Positions 1 through 8,305 of a stretch of 64,000 nt of DNA are shown here, piece after piece. Source of the DNA: an uncultured Erythrobacter sp. (lineage in GTDB: Bacteria > Pseudomonadota > Alphaproteobacteria > Sphingomonadales > Sphingomonadaceae); contig CANMMR010000002.1 of assembly GCA_947499095.1 (NCBI GenBank), forward strand, positions 62,001 to 126,000, given 5' to 3'. A program made the position numbers and the translations under genes. A model generated the notes under the pieces. It made no database searches and had not been told where the DNA came from. It worked only from the letters and a program-made list of their open reading frames with translations. Numbering within the stretch: position 1 is the first letter of the stretch; each line of letters begins with the position of its first letter.

Positions 1-620
1 GAAATTTCGCGAAACAGCACCTCTTCGCCGCCGAGTGTCAGCGGGACGAGGGCAGGGCGCGGCTCGACCACCTTGAGCCCGAATTGCCGAGCGAGATCAT
101 AGGCGAAGCCTGTTGCGCCCATTTTGGGGATAGAGGGACCGCCGGTGGCAATCACGAGGGCTGGTGCGGTGTATGTCGCGGTTTGCGTGGTGACGGTGAA
201 GACGCCGTCATGCTCGACCGAGGCGACCTCCTCGCCGCAGCGCACATCCACCTCGCCTTTCACGCATTCCTCCAGCAGCATTGCCACGATCTGCGTGGCC
301 GACCCGTCGCAAAATAGCTGGCCCAGCGTCTTCTCGTGCCAAGCGATCCCGTAACTCTCGACCAGCGCCAGGAAATCACGCGCCGTGTACCGCGCCAGCG
401 CGCTCTTCGCGAAATGCGGGTTTTGCGAGAGATAATTCGCCGGACCCGCGCCGATATTGGTGAAATTGCACCGCCCGCCACCGGAGATGAGGATCTTCTT
501 CCCCGGCTTCTCCGCGCGTTCGAGCACCAGCACGCGCTTGCCCCGTTGGCCCGCGCGCGCCGCGCACATCAGCCCGGCGGCCCCTGCGCCCAGCACGATC
601 GCATCGTAACGTTCCGCCAT
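1..620 (-). CDS. BaiN/HI0933-family flavoprotein (NAD(P)/FAD-dependent oxidoreductase), C-terminus cut by window edge
   Basis: The reading frame starts with ATG at 620 and runs off the left edge, so only the N-terminal 206 residues are seen. Near the N-terminus it has the Rossmann FAD-binding glycine motif VLGAGAAGLMCAA, and then ISGGGRCNFTN, which is highly characteristic of the HI0933/YhiN/BaiN flavoproteins. A later VIATGGPSIPKMGATG segment also fits. Members bind FAD; their substrates are mostly unknown, and BaiN itself was proposed to act in bile-acid metabolism, which should not be assumed here. The ATG lies one base after the stop of the upstream permease gene, so the two are probably co-transcribed. 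Confidence 0.85.
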   Translation of the reverse strand, partial: MAERYDAIVLGAGAAGLMCAARAGQRGKRVLVLERAEKPGKKILISGGGRCNFTNIGAGPANYLSQNPHFAKSALARYTARDFLALVESYGIAWHEKTLGQLFCDGSATQIVAMLLEECVKGEVDVRCGEEVASVEHDGVFTVTTQTATYTAPALVIATGGPSIPKMGATGFAYDLARQFGLKVVEPRPALVPLTLGGEEVLFREI

Positions 621-621
621 G

Positions 622-1905
622 TCAGGCCTCGTCGAGCGCGTAATCCGGCTGCTGACGCGCGGCGACGAAATACAGCACCGCGCCGACCACCAGGATACCG
701 CCGAGCACCATCCAGGCCTGCAGCGCCGTCTGGCTGGCGATAAAGAGCGAGCTGCCGACCGCGAAGATCACGCAGGCGAGATGTAGCGGCACGATCCGTC
801 CCTCGCGATGCTCCAGCACGGGCAGGGCGCAGCTGGTCACGATATAGGTCACCAAGCGGATCAGCGTGCCCGCCACGGCCAGTACGGTAAAGCCCTCCCA
901 CAGCCCGAACAGGATGGCCGCCACACCATAGAACAGGATGGCGTTGAACGGCGTGAGGAAGCGCGGGTGCACATAGGCGAACCAGCTCGGCAGCATGCCG
1001 CGCCGCGCCATTCCGTACATCAGCCGCGGCTGGGCGACGCCGCTGGCGAAATTGTTCGCCCCGATGCTGAAGCTGGCGGCGATCACGATGGCGAGCGACC
1101 CGATCTGGCCCATCGCCGCTTCGGCAGAGCCGGCCAGCGCATTGTTCTCGCCCGCGAATTCGGGACCGATCAGGATGAAGGCCCAGATCACCGCCATGTA
1201 GATCAGCGTGACCCCGCTCACCATGGTGACGATCGACAGCGGCACGTCGCGCTTGGGGTTCTTGAATTCGCCCGCCGCCTCGATCACGCCTTCGAAGCCG
1301 ATGAAGGCGTAGAAGGTGAGCAGAATGACCGTCTCGACCTGGCTGAACTGCGGTAGGGCGATTGCGCCCAATTCGCCCCCTGCGAAAAAGGCCGAGACGA
1401 CCAACGCGGCGAGCGGCACCAGCTTGATTGCGGTCATGATCCCCAGCGTCCCGACCGAGGCGCGCATGCCGTAAAGATTGATTGCGGTAATGATCGCCAG
1501 CCCGACCGCCACTGCGACGGGCGCGGCAATCGGCCCGTCCAGTCCCGGGAACAGGACCGCAAGGTAAGCGACCATCACATGCATATTCGCCGCCGCTGTT
1601 ACGATCGCGCTGACATAGCGCGCCCAGCCCGCCTGGAAGCCGACGAAGCGCCCGAACGCCGCCTCGCCATAGAGCACCGATCCGCCGCTATGTTCGAACC
1701 GCGCGCTCATCCAGGCATAGCACAGCGCCAGCGGCAGGAAGAGCACACCGCCCACCAGCATCATCCACGGCGCGAAATTGCCGACCGCCGCCACCAGCAC
1801 GGCGGGCAGGGCGAAGATGCCGGCCCCGATCATCCCGTTGAGCGGGAACAGCGCCGTCCCCCAGAAGCCGACCGTGCGCGGCGGTGCGATGTCTTTCCCG
1901 TCCAT
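622..1905 (-). CDS. APC-superfamily amino-acid permease
   Basis: A 427-residue integral membrane protein. The first helix contains GMIGAGIFALPA, the glycine-rich substrate-binding helix of APC-superfamily amino acid/polyamine permeases, and about twelve hydrophobic segments follow. A FIGFEGVIEAAGEFKNPKRD stretch matches the conserved helix 6 to loop region (E-x-KNPKR) of the family. It should sit in the inner membrane and import amino acids or amines; the substrate cannot be read from sequence. It is divergent from uvrC and upstream of the flavoprotein gene, separated from it by one base. Confidence 0.85.
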   Translation of the reverse strand: MDGKDIAPPRTVGFWGTALFPLNGMIGAGIFALPAVLVAAVGNFAPWMMLVGGVLFLPLALCYAWMSARFEHSGGSVLYGEAAFGRFVGFQAGWARYVSAIVTAAANMHVMVAYLAVLFPGLDGPIAAPVAVAVGLAIITAINLYGMRASVGTLGIMTAIKLVPLAALVVSAFFAGGELGAIALPQFSQVETVILLTFYAFIGFEGVIEAAGEFKNPKRDVPLSIVTMVSGVTLIYMAVIWAFILIGPEFAGENNALAGSAEAAMGQIGSLAIVIAASFSIGANNFASGVAQPRLMYGMARRGMLPSWFAYVHPRFLTPFNAILFYGVAAILFGLWEGFTVLAVAGTLIRLVTYIVTSCALPVLEHREGRIVPLHLACVIFAVGSSLFIASQTALQAWMVLGGILVVGAVLYFVAARQQPDYALDEA

Positions 1906-1969
1906 GGCGGGTGGGGATGACGCGAAACGCGACTTTGCACAAGCGGAGTGCGCGCACTATCTGCGACCC

Positions 1970-3928
1970 ATGTCGCGCACGAAAGCCGGTTCCCCCCACG
2001 ACCCGAGAGGCAAGGAGCGTTTCCACGAGGAACGCGCGACCTATACCGTCGCCAGCGCGCAGCCCGATCTGGACGCCGGCCTCACCGCAATCCGCGAGAC
2101 AGTGAAGACGCTGAAACCCCGCCCCGGCGTCTACCGCATGCTCGATGCGCGAGGCGACGTGCTCTACGTCGGCAAGGCGCGCAGCCTCAAGGCGCGGGTC
2201 GCCAATTACACGCAGGTGAAAGCGCTGACCAACCGGTTGCAGCGCATGGTCAGCCAGTGCCGCCGGATGGAGATCGTGGTCACCAATTCGGAAGCCGAGG
2301 CGCTGTTGCTCGAAGCGCAGCTGATCAAGCGCTATCGCCCGCCGTTCAACGTGCTGCTGCGCGACGACAAGAGCTTCCCTTTCATCCTGCTGCGCGCCGA
2401 TCACGCTTTCCCGCGCATCCAGAAGCATCGCGGCGCGCGGCGGGCCAAGGGCAATTACTACGGCCCCTTCGCCAGCGCGGGCAGCGTGAACAAGACGCTG
2501 AACGCCCTGCAGAAACTGTTCCTGCTGAGGAGCTGCACGGACAGCTTCTTCAACAATCGCGACCGGCCCTGCCTGCTCTACCAGATCAAACGCTGCTCCG
2601 CCCCCTGCGTCGGGCGGATCGACGAGGCGGGCTATGCATCGCTGGTGCGCGAGGCGAAGGATTTCCTCGGCGGCAAGTCCAGCGCGGTGCAGTCCGATCT
2701 CGAAAAGCAGATGGCGAAGGCGGCGGAGGATTTGGACTTCGAAACCGCCGCCATCCTTCGCGACCGCCTGCGCGCGGCGACGTTCATCCAGGGCAGCCAG
2801 GCGATCAACGCCAGCGGCGTCGGCGATGCGGATGTCTTCGCGCTGGCGGCCAAGGGCGGGCACATGGGCGTGCAGGCCTTTTTCATCCGCGGCGGGCAGA
2901 ACTGGGGCCACCGCGCCATCTTCCCGCGCAATACGGGCGACGTGGAGGAGGCGGAAGTGCTCGCAGACGTGCTGCTGCAATTTTACGAAGAGGTGCCGCC
3001 GCCCAAGACCATCCTCGTCGATCGCGAACTGCCCGAACAGGAGTTGATTGCAGAGGCGCTGTGCGAGAAGGCCGGGCACGCGGTCGCCATCTCGATCCCC
3101 CAGCGCGGCACGCGGCGCAAGCTGATGCAGCAGGCGACGCGCAACGCGGTGGAGGCGCTGGAGCGGCGGCAGGCGGAAAGCGGAGCCAAGGCCAAGATCC
3201 AGCGCGAGCTTGCCGAATTCCTCGAACTGGAGGACCTGCCGCAGCGCATCGAGGTCTACGACAACAGCCATATCCAAGGCGACAAGGCTCTGGGCGCGAT
3301 GGTCGTCGCGGGGCCGGAAGGCTTCGAGAAGGGCCAGTACCGCAAGTTCAACATCAGGACCGCGCAGACCAACGACGATTTCGGCATGATGCGCGAGGTG
3401 ATGAGCCGCCGCTTCCGCAACCTCGCCGAAAACCCGGATGCCGAGGGGGGCAAGAAAAACAGCCACGAAACCGTCTGGCCCGACCTCGTCCTGATCGACG
3501 GCGGCAAGGGCCAGATGTCGAGCGTGCGCGATATGCTGGCGGAAATGGGGATCGAGGACCTGCCCCTGATCGCCATCGCCAAGGGATCGCACCACGGCCG
3601 CGAGGGGCGCGAGGTGTTCCACTTCCCCGACGGGCGGGAGAAGACGCTGCCGGTCAACTCGCCGCTGCTATTCTATCTCCAGACCCTGCGCGACGAGGTT
3701 CACCGCTACGCCATCGGCGCCCACCGCGCCAAACGCAGCCGCGCCATCACCGCCAGCCCGCTGGACGAAATTCCCGGCATCGGCCCCACCCGCAAACGCG
3801 CACTGCTGCTGCATTTCGGCACGGCAGGGAAGGTGCGTGCGGCGGCGCTCGACGATTTGAAACGCGCACCTGGCATCAGCGAGGCGGTCGCTCAGAAGAT
3901 CTACGACTTCTACCACGCGGGTGGCTGA
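1970..3928 (+). CDS. uvrC: Excinuclease ABC subunit C
   Basis: A 652-residue UvrC that makes the dual incisions in nucleotide excision repair together with UvrA and UvrB. In order it shows a GIY-YIG nuclease domain (PGVYRMLDARG near residue 52, then LYVGKARSLKARV), the Cys-rich CLLYQIKRCSAPCVGRI stretch, a UVR motif (KAAEDLDFETAAILRDRLR), the RNase H-like 3' nuclease domain (IEVYDNSHIQGDKALGAMVV and LVLIDGGKGQ), and a C-terminal helix-hairpin-helix (IPGIGPTRKRALLLHFG). The frame is open upstream to 1778, but that would overlap the divergent permease gene, so the ATG at 1970 is preferred. The 64-bp gap to the permease must hold both promoters. Confidence 0.96.
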   Translation: MSRTKAGSPHDPRGKERFHEERATYTVASAQPDLDAGLTAIRETVKTLKPRPGVYRMLDARGDVLYVGKARSLKARVANYTQVKALTNRLQRMVSQCRRMEIVVTNSEAEALLLEAQLIKRYRPPFNVLLRDDKSFPFILLRADHAFPRIQKHRGARRAKGNYYGPFASAGSVNKTLNALQKLFLLRSCTDSFFNNRDRPCLLYQIKRCSAPCVGRIDEAGYASLVREAKDFLGGKSSAVQSDLEKQMAKAAEDLDFETAAILRDRLRAATFIQGSQAINASGVGDADVFALAAKGGHMGVQAFFIRGGQNWGHRAIFPRNTGDVEEAEVLADVLLQFYEEVPPPKTILVDRELPEQELIAEALCEKAGHAVAISIPQRGTRRKLMQQATRNAVEALERRQAESGAKAKIQRELAEFLELEDLPQRIEVYDNSHIQGDKALGAMVVAGPEGFEKGQYRKFNIRTAQTNDDFGMMREVMSRRFRNLAENPDAEGGKKNSHETVWPDLVLIDGGKGQMSSVRDMLAEMGIEDLPLIAIAKGSHHGREGREVFHFPDGREKTLPVNSPLLFYLQTLRDEVHRYAIGAHRAKRSRAITASPLDEIPGIGPTRKRALLLHFGTAGKVRAAALDDLKRAPGISEAVAQKIYDFYHAGG

Positions 3929-4003
3929 AGAGCGGGCCTTTGTGACACGGCTGACACATTTCGGAAGTGAATTGTAATGGCCGCGCAACCTGCGCGACGC
4001 CAA

Positions 4004-4021
4004 GCGGTCACAGAGCGGTCC
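4004..4021 (+). promoter_or_regulatory. Pho-box-like direct repeat upstream of the TonB receptor/phytase pair
   Basis: CGGTCAC-AGAG-CGGTCCT consists of two seven-base half-sites spaced by four bases, the 11-bp period of the PhoB consensus CTGTCAY-N4-CTGTCAY. Half-sites match at 6/7 and 5/7. It lies 32 bp before the receptor start, and the downstream phytase releases phosphate. The match is by eye and degenerate. Confidence 0.35.
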
Positions 4022-4027
4022 TAAGGC

Positions 4028-4046
4028 GCCCTCCGACACGGAGGGC
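4028..4046 (+). promoter_or_regulatory. Hairpin that sequesters the Shine-Dalgarno of the TonB receptor
   Basis: GCCCTCCG-ACA-CGGAGGGC is a perfect 8-bp GC-rich inverted repeat with a 3-base loop. Its right arm contains GGAGGG (4040-4045), which is also the only good ribosome-binding site for the ATG at 4053 (7-base spacing). In mRNA the stem would hide the ribosome-binding site completely. Confidence 0.55.
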
Positions 4047-4052
4047 AATTCG

Positions 4053-6881
4053 ATGCAACTCAAGACACGCTTGTACGTCGGCGCGGCACTGGCCGCCGCC
4101 ACAATCTCCACCCCCGCATTGGCCGGCGACATCAACGGCAATGTCTCCGATGCGAGCGAGACGATCGCGCTGCGCAGCGCACAGGTCCGTATCGTGGAAC
4201 TCGACCGGGGCACGACTACCGATCGTGACGGCTCCTTCGCCTTCACCGGCGTTCCGGCGGGCGAATACACGCTCGAGATTTCCTACGTCGGCGCGGAAAC
4301 GGCGCGGCAGACGATCAGCGTCCCGGCGACCGGCACCGTGCGCGCCGATGTCGCCCTCAGCGGGTTCGGCGACAATGAGATCCTCGTGATCGGACAGGCG
4401 GCCAATCTCTCCAGCGCCCTGTCGCGCAAGCGCCAGAACGACACGGTCTCGGATGTGCTGACCCGCGATGGCATCGGCCAGTTTCCCGACCAGAACGTGG
4501 CCGAAAGCCTGCGTCGCCTGCCCGGCATCAATGTGCTGAACGACCAGGGGGAGGGCCGCTTCGTCTCGATCCGCGGTCTCAGCCCGAGCCTCAACGCCAC
4601 CTCGCTCAACGGCGTGCGGCTGCCGTCGCCGGAGAACGATATTCGCGCCGTGGCGCTCGATGTGGTGTCGTCCGACATCATTGAATCGATCGAGGTGAAG
4701 AAATCGCTCACCCCCGACATGGATGCCGACACCATAGGCGCTTCGGTCGAGATCGAGACGACCAGCGCATTCGACCGCAAGCGCGACCTGCTGACCGTAA
4801 AGCTGGAAGGCAGCTACAACGAGTTCGCCGACGAGGTTAGCCCGAAGGGCAGCGTGGACTTCTCCGCGCGCCTCGGCGACAATTTCGGCGTGTCGGGCGG
4901 CCTGTCGTATTACAAGCGGACGTTCGAAACCGACAATATCGAGGCGGACGACTGGGAGCTCGATGACGGCTTCGTCTATGCCGAGGAGTTCCAGTATCGC
5001 GACTACGACGTAGAGCGCGAACGGATCAGCGCCACACTGGGCCTCGACTTCCGCGCCGGCGACAGCACGAACCTCTATGTTCGCGGCATCTACAGCCAGT
5101 TCGACGATCAGGAATTCCGCCGTCGGCTGACTTTCGACCTCGGCGACGCGGGCGTCTCCGGCACGAGCGACCAGCTGGTCTATGACGATGACGAGGCCAT
5201 CGTGGTCGAGCGCGACGTCAAGGACCGGTTCGAGAGCCAGAAGATCCGCAGCGTGGTGTTCGGCGGCGAAAGCGATTGGGGCGACTGGTTCGCCGAGTAT
5301 GCGGCCAGTTGGGCAAAATCGAGCGAGCGCGAGAACGGCAGTATCGACCCGGCGAATTTCGAGCGCGAATACGAGGGTGAGGGGTTGCAGATCGGTCTCG
5401 ACCGCAGCGATCCGCGCGTACCGCTCTATTCCATCATCGCCAATCCGGCCGGCGATTTCTTCGATGCCTCGGCCTACGAACTCAACGATGTCGAATTTGT
5501 CGCCCTATCGGCTTCTGAAGACGAGGAATACTCCGCCAAATTCGACATCGGTCGCCGCTTTGCCGGCGAAAGCGCGGAGTTCACCGTGCAAGCCGGCGCA
5601 AAAGGTCGCTGGCGGGAAAAGCGTTTCGACGGAACGGTAGAGTTTTACGAGAACGACGACCTCACATTAGCTGACGTCATCGGCGAACGGCAGACCTATC
5701 GACTTACCAATATCGGGCCAGTGCCCGGCTTCGGCCAGGCGCGCGACGTCTTTACGCGCAATTTCGACAGCTTCGAATTGCAGGAAATTGACAGCGCCTT
5801 CGACAGTGCGGTCGAGGATTTCGTGGTCGAGGAAGATATCCTCGCAGGCTATCTGCTCGGCCGCTGGGACAGCGCCACGCTGACGGTGATCGGGGGCGTG
5901 CGCTACGAGAACACGTCCAACACGCTCAGCGGCAACGACGTGCTGCTGGTGGAGGAAGACGGCACGCTGCCCGATGGCACGACCGCTACCGACGACATCG
6001 TGCTGGTGAGCCCGGTATCGATCGACAAGGATTACGATCACTGGCTCCCCAGCCTCAACCTGCGCTTCGAAGCTGCGCCGGACCTGATTTTACGGGCCGC
6101 CGGCTACCGCTCTATCGTGCGGCCCGGCCCCTTCCAGCAGGCACCGCGCGTGGCCGTGGAGGAAGCTGACGACGGCGAACGCGAGGGCGAGTTCGGCAAT
6201 CCCGGGCTGCTTCCCGCAGAAGCGTGGAACCTGGACGCTGCGGTCGAATATTACATGACCGACAATGGCGCGATCTACGCCTCCGCCTTCTACAAGAATA
6301 TCGAAGATTTCTTCGTCGAGACCGTGTTCGAGGCGGACGATGCACCGTTCAATGGCAGTTTCCGCGGTGTGCCCTTCGATGAAGCAACCATCTGGTTCAA
6401 TGGCGACGAGGCGGATGTCTTCGGCTTCGAACTGGGCTTCGCGCAAGCCTTCACCGGCGCGCTCGACGGCTTCCTCGTACAGGCGAATTACACCTATACC
6501 GATGCGGACGGTTCGGTGACGCTCGTAGCGGCCGACGGCCCACGCGACATTCCGCTGCCCTCGACCAGCAAGCACACCGGCAATATCTCGGTCGGTTACG
6601 ACAAAGGACTGGTCGATATCCGCCTGTCGGGCACCTATCGCGACAAGTATCTCGACGAGCTTGGCAGCGAGCCTGCGCTCGACCGTTATGTCGACGATCA
6701 CTTCCAGCTCGATCTGTCGGCAAAATATCGCGTCGCGGACGGCCTGCAGCTGTTCTACGAATGGGTGAACATCACCGACGCCAAATATTTCGCTTACAAC
6801 ACGCTCGGCGGACGGCGGAATATCTACCAATACGAGGAGTACAACTGGACTATGAAAGCCGGTGTAAGGATGACCTTCTGA
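4053..6881 (+). CDS. TonB-dependent receptor with carboxypeptidase-regulatory-like N-domain (likely phytate/phosphorylated substrate uptake)
   Basis: A 942-residue outer-membrane receptor. Residues 1-24 form a signal peptide ending ALA-G. Residues 25 to about 110 are a CarboxypepD_reg-like beta domain (GDINGNVSDASETIALRSA, AGEYTLEISYVG). A plug domain follows (VAESLRRLPGINVLNDQGEG, RFVSIRGLSP), then a long barrel ending in Phe (GVRMTF), the usual outer-membrane C-terminal signal. The layout matches the IPR010104-type receptors common in sphingomonads and Caulobacter. The stop codon overlaps the phytase start (TGATG), so receptor and enzyme are translated together. The substrate is inferred from this partner. 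Confidence 0.9.
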   Translation: MQLKTRLYVGAALAAATISTPALAGDINGNVSDASETIALRSAQVRIVELDRGTTTDRDGSFAFTGVPAGEYTLEISYVGAETARQTISVPATGTVRADVALSGFGDNEILVIGQAANLSSALSRKRQNDTVSDVLTRDGIGQFPDQNVAESLRRLPGINVLNDQGEGRFVSIRGLSPSLNATSLNGVRLPSPENDIRAVALDVVSSDIIESIEVKKSLTPDMDADTIGASVEIETTSAFDRKRDLLTVKLEGSYNEFADEVSPKGSVDFSARLGDNFGVSGGLSYYKRTFETDNIEADDWELDDGFVYAEEFQYRDYDVERERISATLGLDFRAGDSTNLYVRGIYSQFDDQEFRRRLTFDLGDAGVSGTSDQLVYDDDEAIVVERDVKDRFESQKIRSVVFGGESDWGDWFAEYAASWAKSSERENGSIDPANFEREYEGEGLQIGLDRSDPRVPLYSIIANPAGDFFDASAYELNDVEFVALSASEDEEYSAKFDIGRRFAGESAEFTVQAGAKGRWREKRFDGTVEFYENDDLTLADVIGERQTYRLTNIGPVPGFGQARDVFTRNFDSFELQEIDSAFDSAVEDFVVEEDILAGYLLGRWDSATLTVIGGVRYENTSNTLSGNDVLLVEEDGTLPDGTTATDDIVLVSPVSIDKDYDHWLPSLNLRFEAAPDLILRAAGYRSIVRPGPFQQAPRVAVEEADDGEREGEFGNPGLLPAEAWNLDAAVEYYMTDNGAIYASAFYKNIEDFFVETVFEADDAPFNGSFRGVPFDEATIWFNGDEADVFGFELGFAQAFTGALDGFLVQANYTYTDADGSVTLVAADGPRDIPLPSTSKHTGNISVGYDKGLVDIRLSGTYRDKYLDELGSEPALDRYVDDHFQLDLSAKYRVADGLQLFYEWVNITDAKYFAYNTLGGRRNIYQYEEYNWTMKAGVRMTF

Positions 6882-7903
6882 TGCGTAGCGGCTTCAAGGT
6901 TTTAGCTTTGTCCACCCTCACGGTCGCCGCTGCCTGCGCGACGATTCCCGTCACGGGCGATCCTGCCCTGCCGGTCTATGCGGTCGCCGAGACCGAGCCG
7001 GTGGGCACGGCCAATGAAGACGCCGCCGACGACCCGGCGATCTGGCGCAATGCAGCCTCGCCCGCGGATAGCCTGATCGTCGCGACCGACAAGAAGGGCG
7101 GGCTCTACGTCTACGGCCTCGACGGCGCGATCCGCAGTTTCCATGCGCAGCCGGCTCTCAACAATGTCGACCTGGTCGATATGGGCGAGGAGGGCATCAT
7201 CGTCTTCGCCAGCGACCGCTCGGACCTTGCGAACGGCAAGATCGCGCTGTTCCGGCTCGATACCGCAACCTCGAAACTGAACCCCATCGGATCGGTCGCC
7301 GCAGGACCCGGCGAGGCTTACGGCATATGCGGCTATCGTGCGGCGAGCGGGGAGCTGACGATCTACACCGCGCCCAAAGAGGGTAACATCGGCGAGTGGG
7401 CGGTCACGCTGGGAACGCAACCCTCGATCCGTCAGCTTCGCGAAATGCGCGTGCCGAGCCAGCCCGAAGGTTGTGCCGTCGACGGGCGCAATGGCACGCT
7501 TTATATCGGCGAGGAGGCAGGCGGCGTCTGGCGCTTCGCCGCCGGTCAGACGGCAGGCGAATTAGTGGCGCGCGTGGACAATCGCAATCTCGTGGCCGAT
7601 CTCGAAGGGCTCGCCTTGGTGCCAGAAGGCGACACCGGCGGCTGGCTTTACGCATCGAGCCAGGGCGACAACGCCTACATGCGCTATTCGCTGCCGGGTA
7701 TGCAGCCCGCTGGGCGCTTCCGGATTGCGGAAGGACAATTCGGCGGCACCGAAGAGACGGACGGCATCGAGGTAATGCGCGGCGATTTCGGCCCGACCTA
7801 TCCGGGCGGGCTGTTCGTGGCCCAGGATGGCATCAACGAGTCCGGCGCGCAGAACTTCAAACTGGTTCCGCTCGGCGCCATCGAGGCTACGCTGGGCGGC
7901 TAG
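6881..7903 (+). CDS. Beta-propeller phytase (3-phytase), probable lipoprotein
   Basis: A 340-residue secreted enzyme that removes phosphate from inositol hexakisphosphate with calcium. The N-terminus MRSGFKVLALSTLTVAAAC has a plausible lipobox with Cys19, which would anchor it to the outer membrane. Family hallmarks are DAADDPAIW, KKGGLYVYGLDG, ALNNVDLVDMG, PEGCAVDGRNGTLYIGEEAG and DLEGLAL...SSQGDNAYMRY; the acidic clusters bind Ca2+ in beta-propeller phytases. The ATG at 6881 overlaps the receptor stop by one base, which decides the start; the frame is open further upstream inside the receptor. Phytase next to a TonB receptor is a recurrent arrangement in proteobacteria. Confidence 0.9.
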   Translation: MRSGFKVLALSTLTVAAACATIPVTGDPALPVYAVAETEPVGTANEDAADDPAIWRNAASPADSLIVATDKKGGLYVYGLDGAIRSFHAQPALNNVDLVDMGEEGIIVFASDRSDLANGKIALFRLDTATSKLNPIGSVAAGPGEAYGICGYRAASGELTIYTAPKEGNIGEWAVTLGTQPSIRQLREMRVPSQPEGCAVDGRNGTLYIGEEAGGVWRFAAGQTAGELVARVDNRNLVADLEGLALVPEGDTGGWLYASSQGDNAYMRYSLPGMQPAGRFRIAEGQFGGTEETDGIEVMRGDFGPTYPGGLFVAQDGINESGAQNFKLVPLGAIEATLGG

Positions 7904-7924
7904 TACCGGCTCGCGCAGCGGGGG

Positions 7925-8185
7925 TCACGGGGCGTCGAAAGCCCCGTCGCTCCAGCCGATCTTGGTGTGCGTCCCGTCGCAGAACGGCTTGTTGCCGCTC
8001 TTGCCGCAGCGGCACAGATACATGGTGGGCTTGCTTTCGAACTCGCTGGTCTGCGACCATTCGAGCGATTCCCCGGCCTCGTTCACAGCGATACTTTGCT
8101 CGATGAAAGGGACCCGGCCCTTGACCTCGTAAGGTCCGTCCGTCGTCACGGTGATGACGGGTTCGCTGCTTTTGCTTTCTGCCAC
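7925..8185 (-). CDS. CDGSH iron-sulfur domain protein
   Basis: An 86-residue protein with one CDGSH motif near the C-terminus, CRCGKSGNKPFCDGTH (Cys58, Cys60, Cys69, His73). This 3Cys-1His set coordinates a redox-active [2Fe-2S] cluster in the mitoNEET-like family. There is no signal or membrane segment, so it is probably cytosolic. The role is not known; family members are linked to redox and iron handling. It converges on the phytase gene and diverges from the universal stress gene, with which it shares a 120-bp upstream region. Confidence 0.88.
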   Translation of the reverse strand: MAESKSSEPVITVTTDGPYEVKGRVPFIEQSIAVNEAGESLEWSQTSEFESKPTMYLCRCGKSGNKPFCDGTHTKIGWSDGAFDAP

Positions 8186-8305
8186 GGCAGATCAATCCCT
8201 CTGCAGACCCGACGATTCCGCGCGCCGGATTTGCGCCAGATCAGTTAACGAGGAGCGGATCGTGTATAGTGTTGCCCCGGAAACCACTCGCAGAGGAGAT
8301 GCACT

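Noticed and set aside
1778-1969. A longer N-terminus for UvrC starting at 1778
   Set aside because: It would overlap the divergent permease gene by 128 bp, and the added residues are unlike UvrC.
1688-3945. Long open frames of over 600 codons on both strands overlapping uvrC
   Set aside because: They are shadows of the high-GC uvrC gene; their translations are Arg/Ala/His-rich without motifs.
3943-3957. TGACAC repeats upstream of the TonB receptor as a second Pho box
   Set aside because: The repeats are 9 bp apart, while PhoB half-sites need an 11-bp period.
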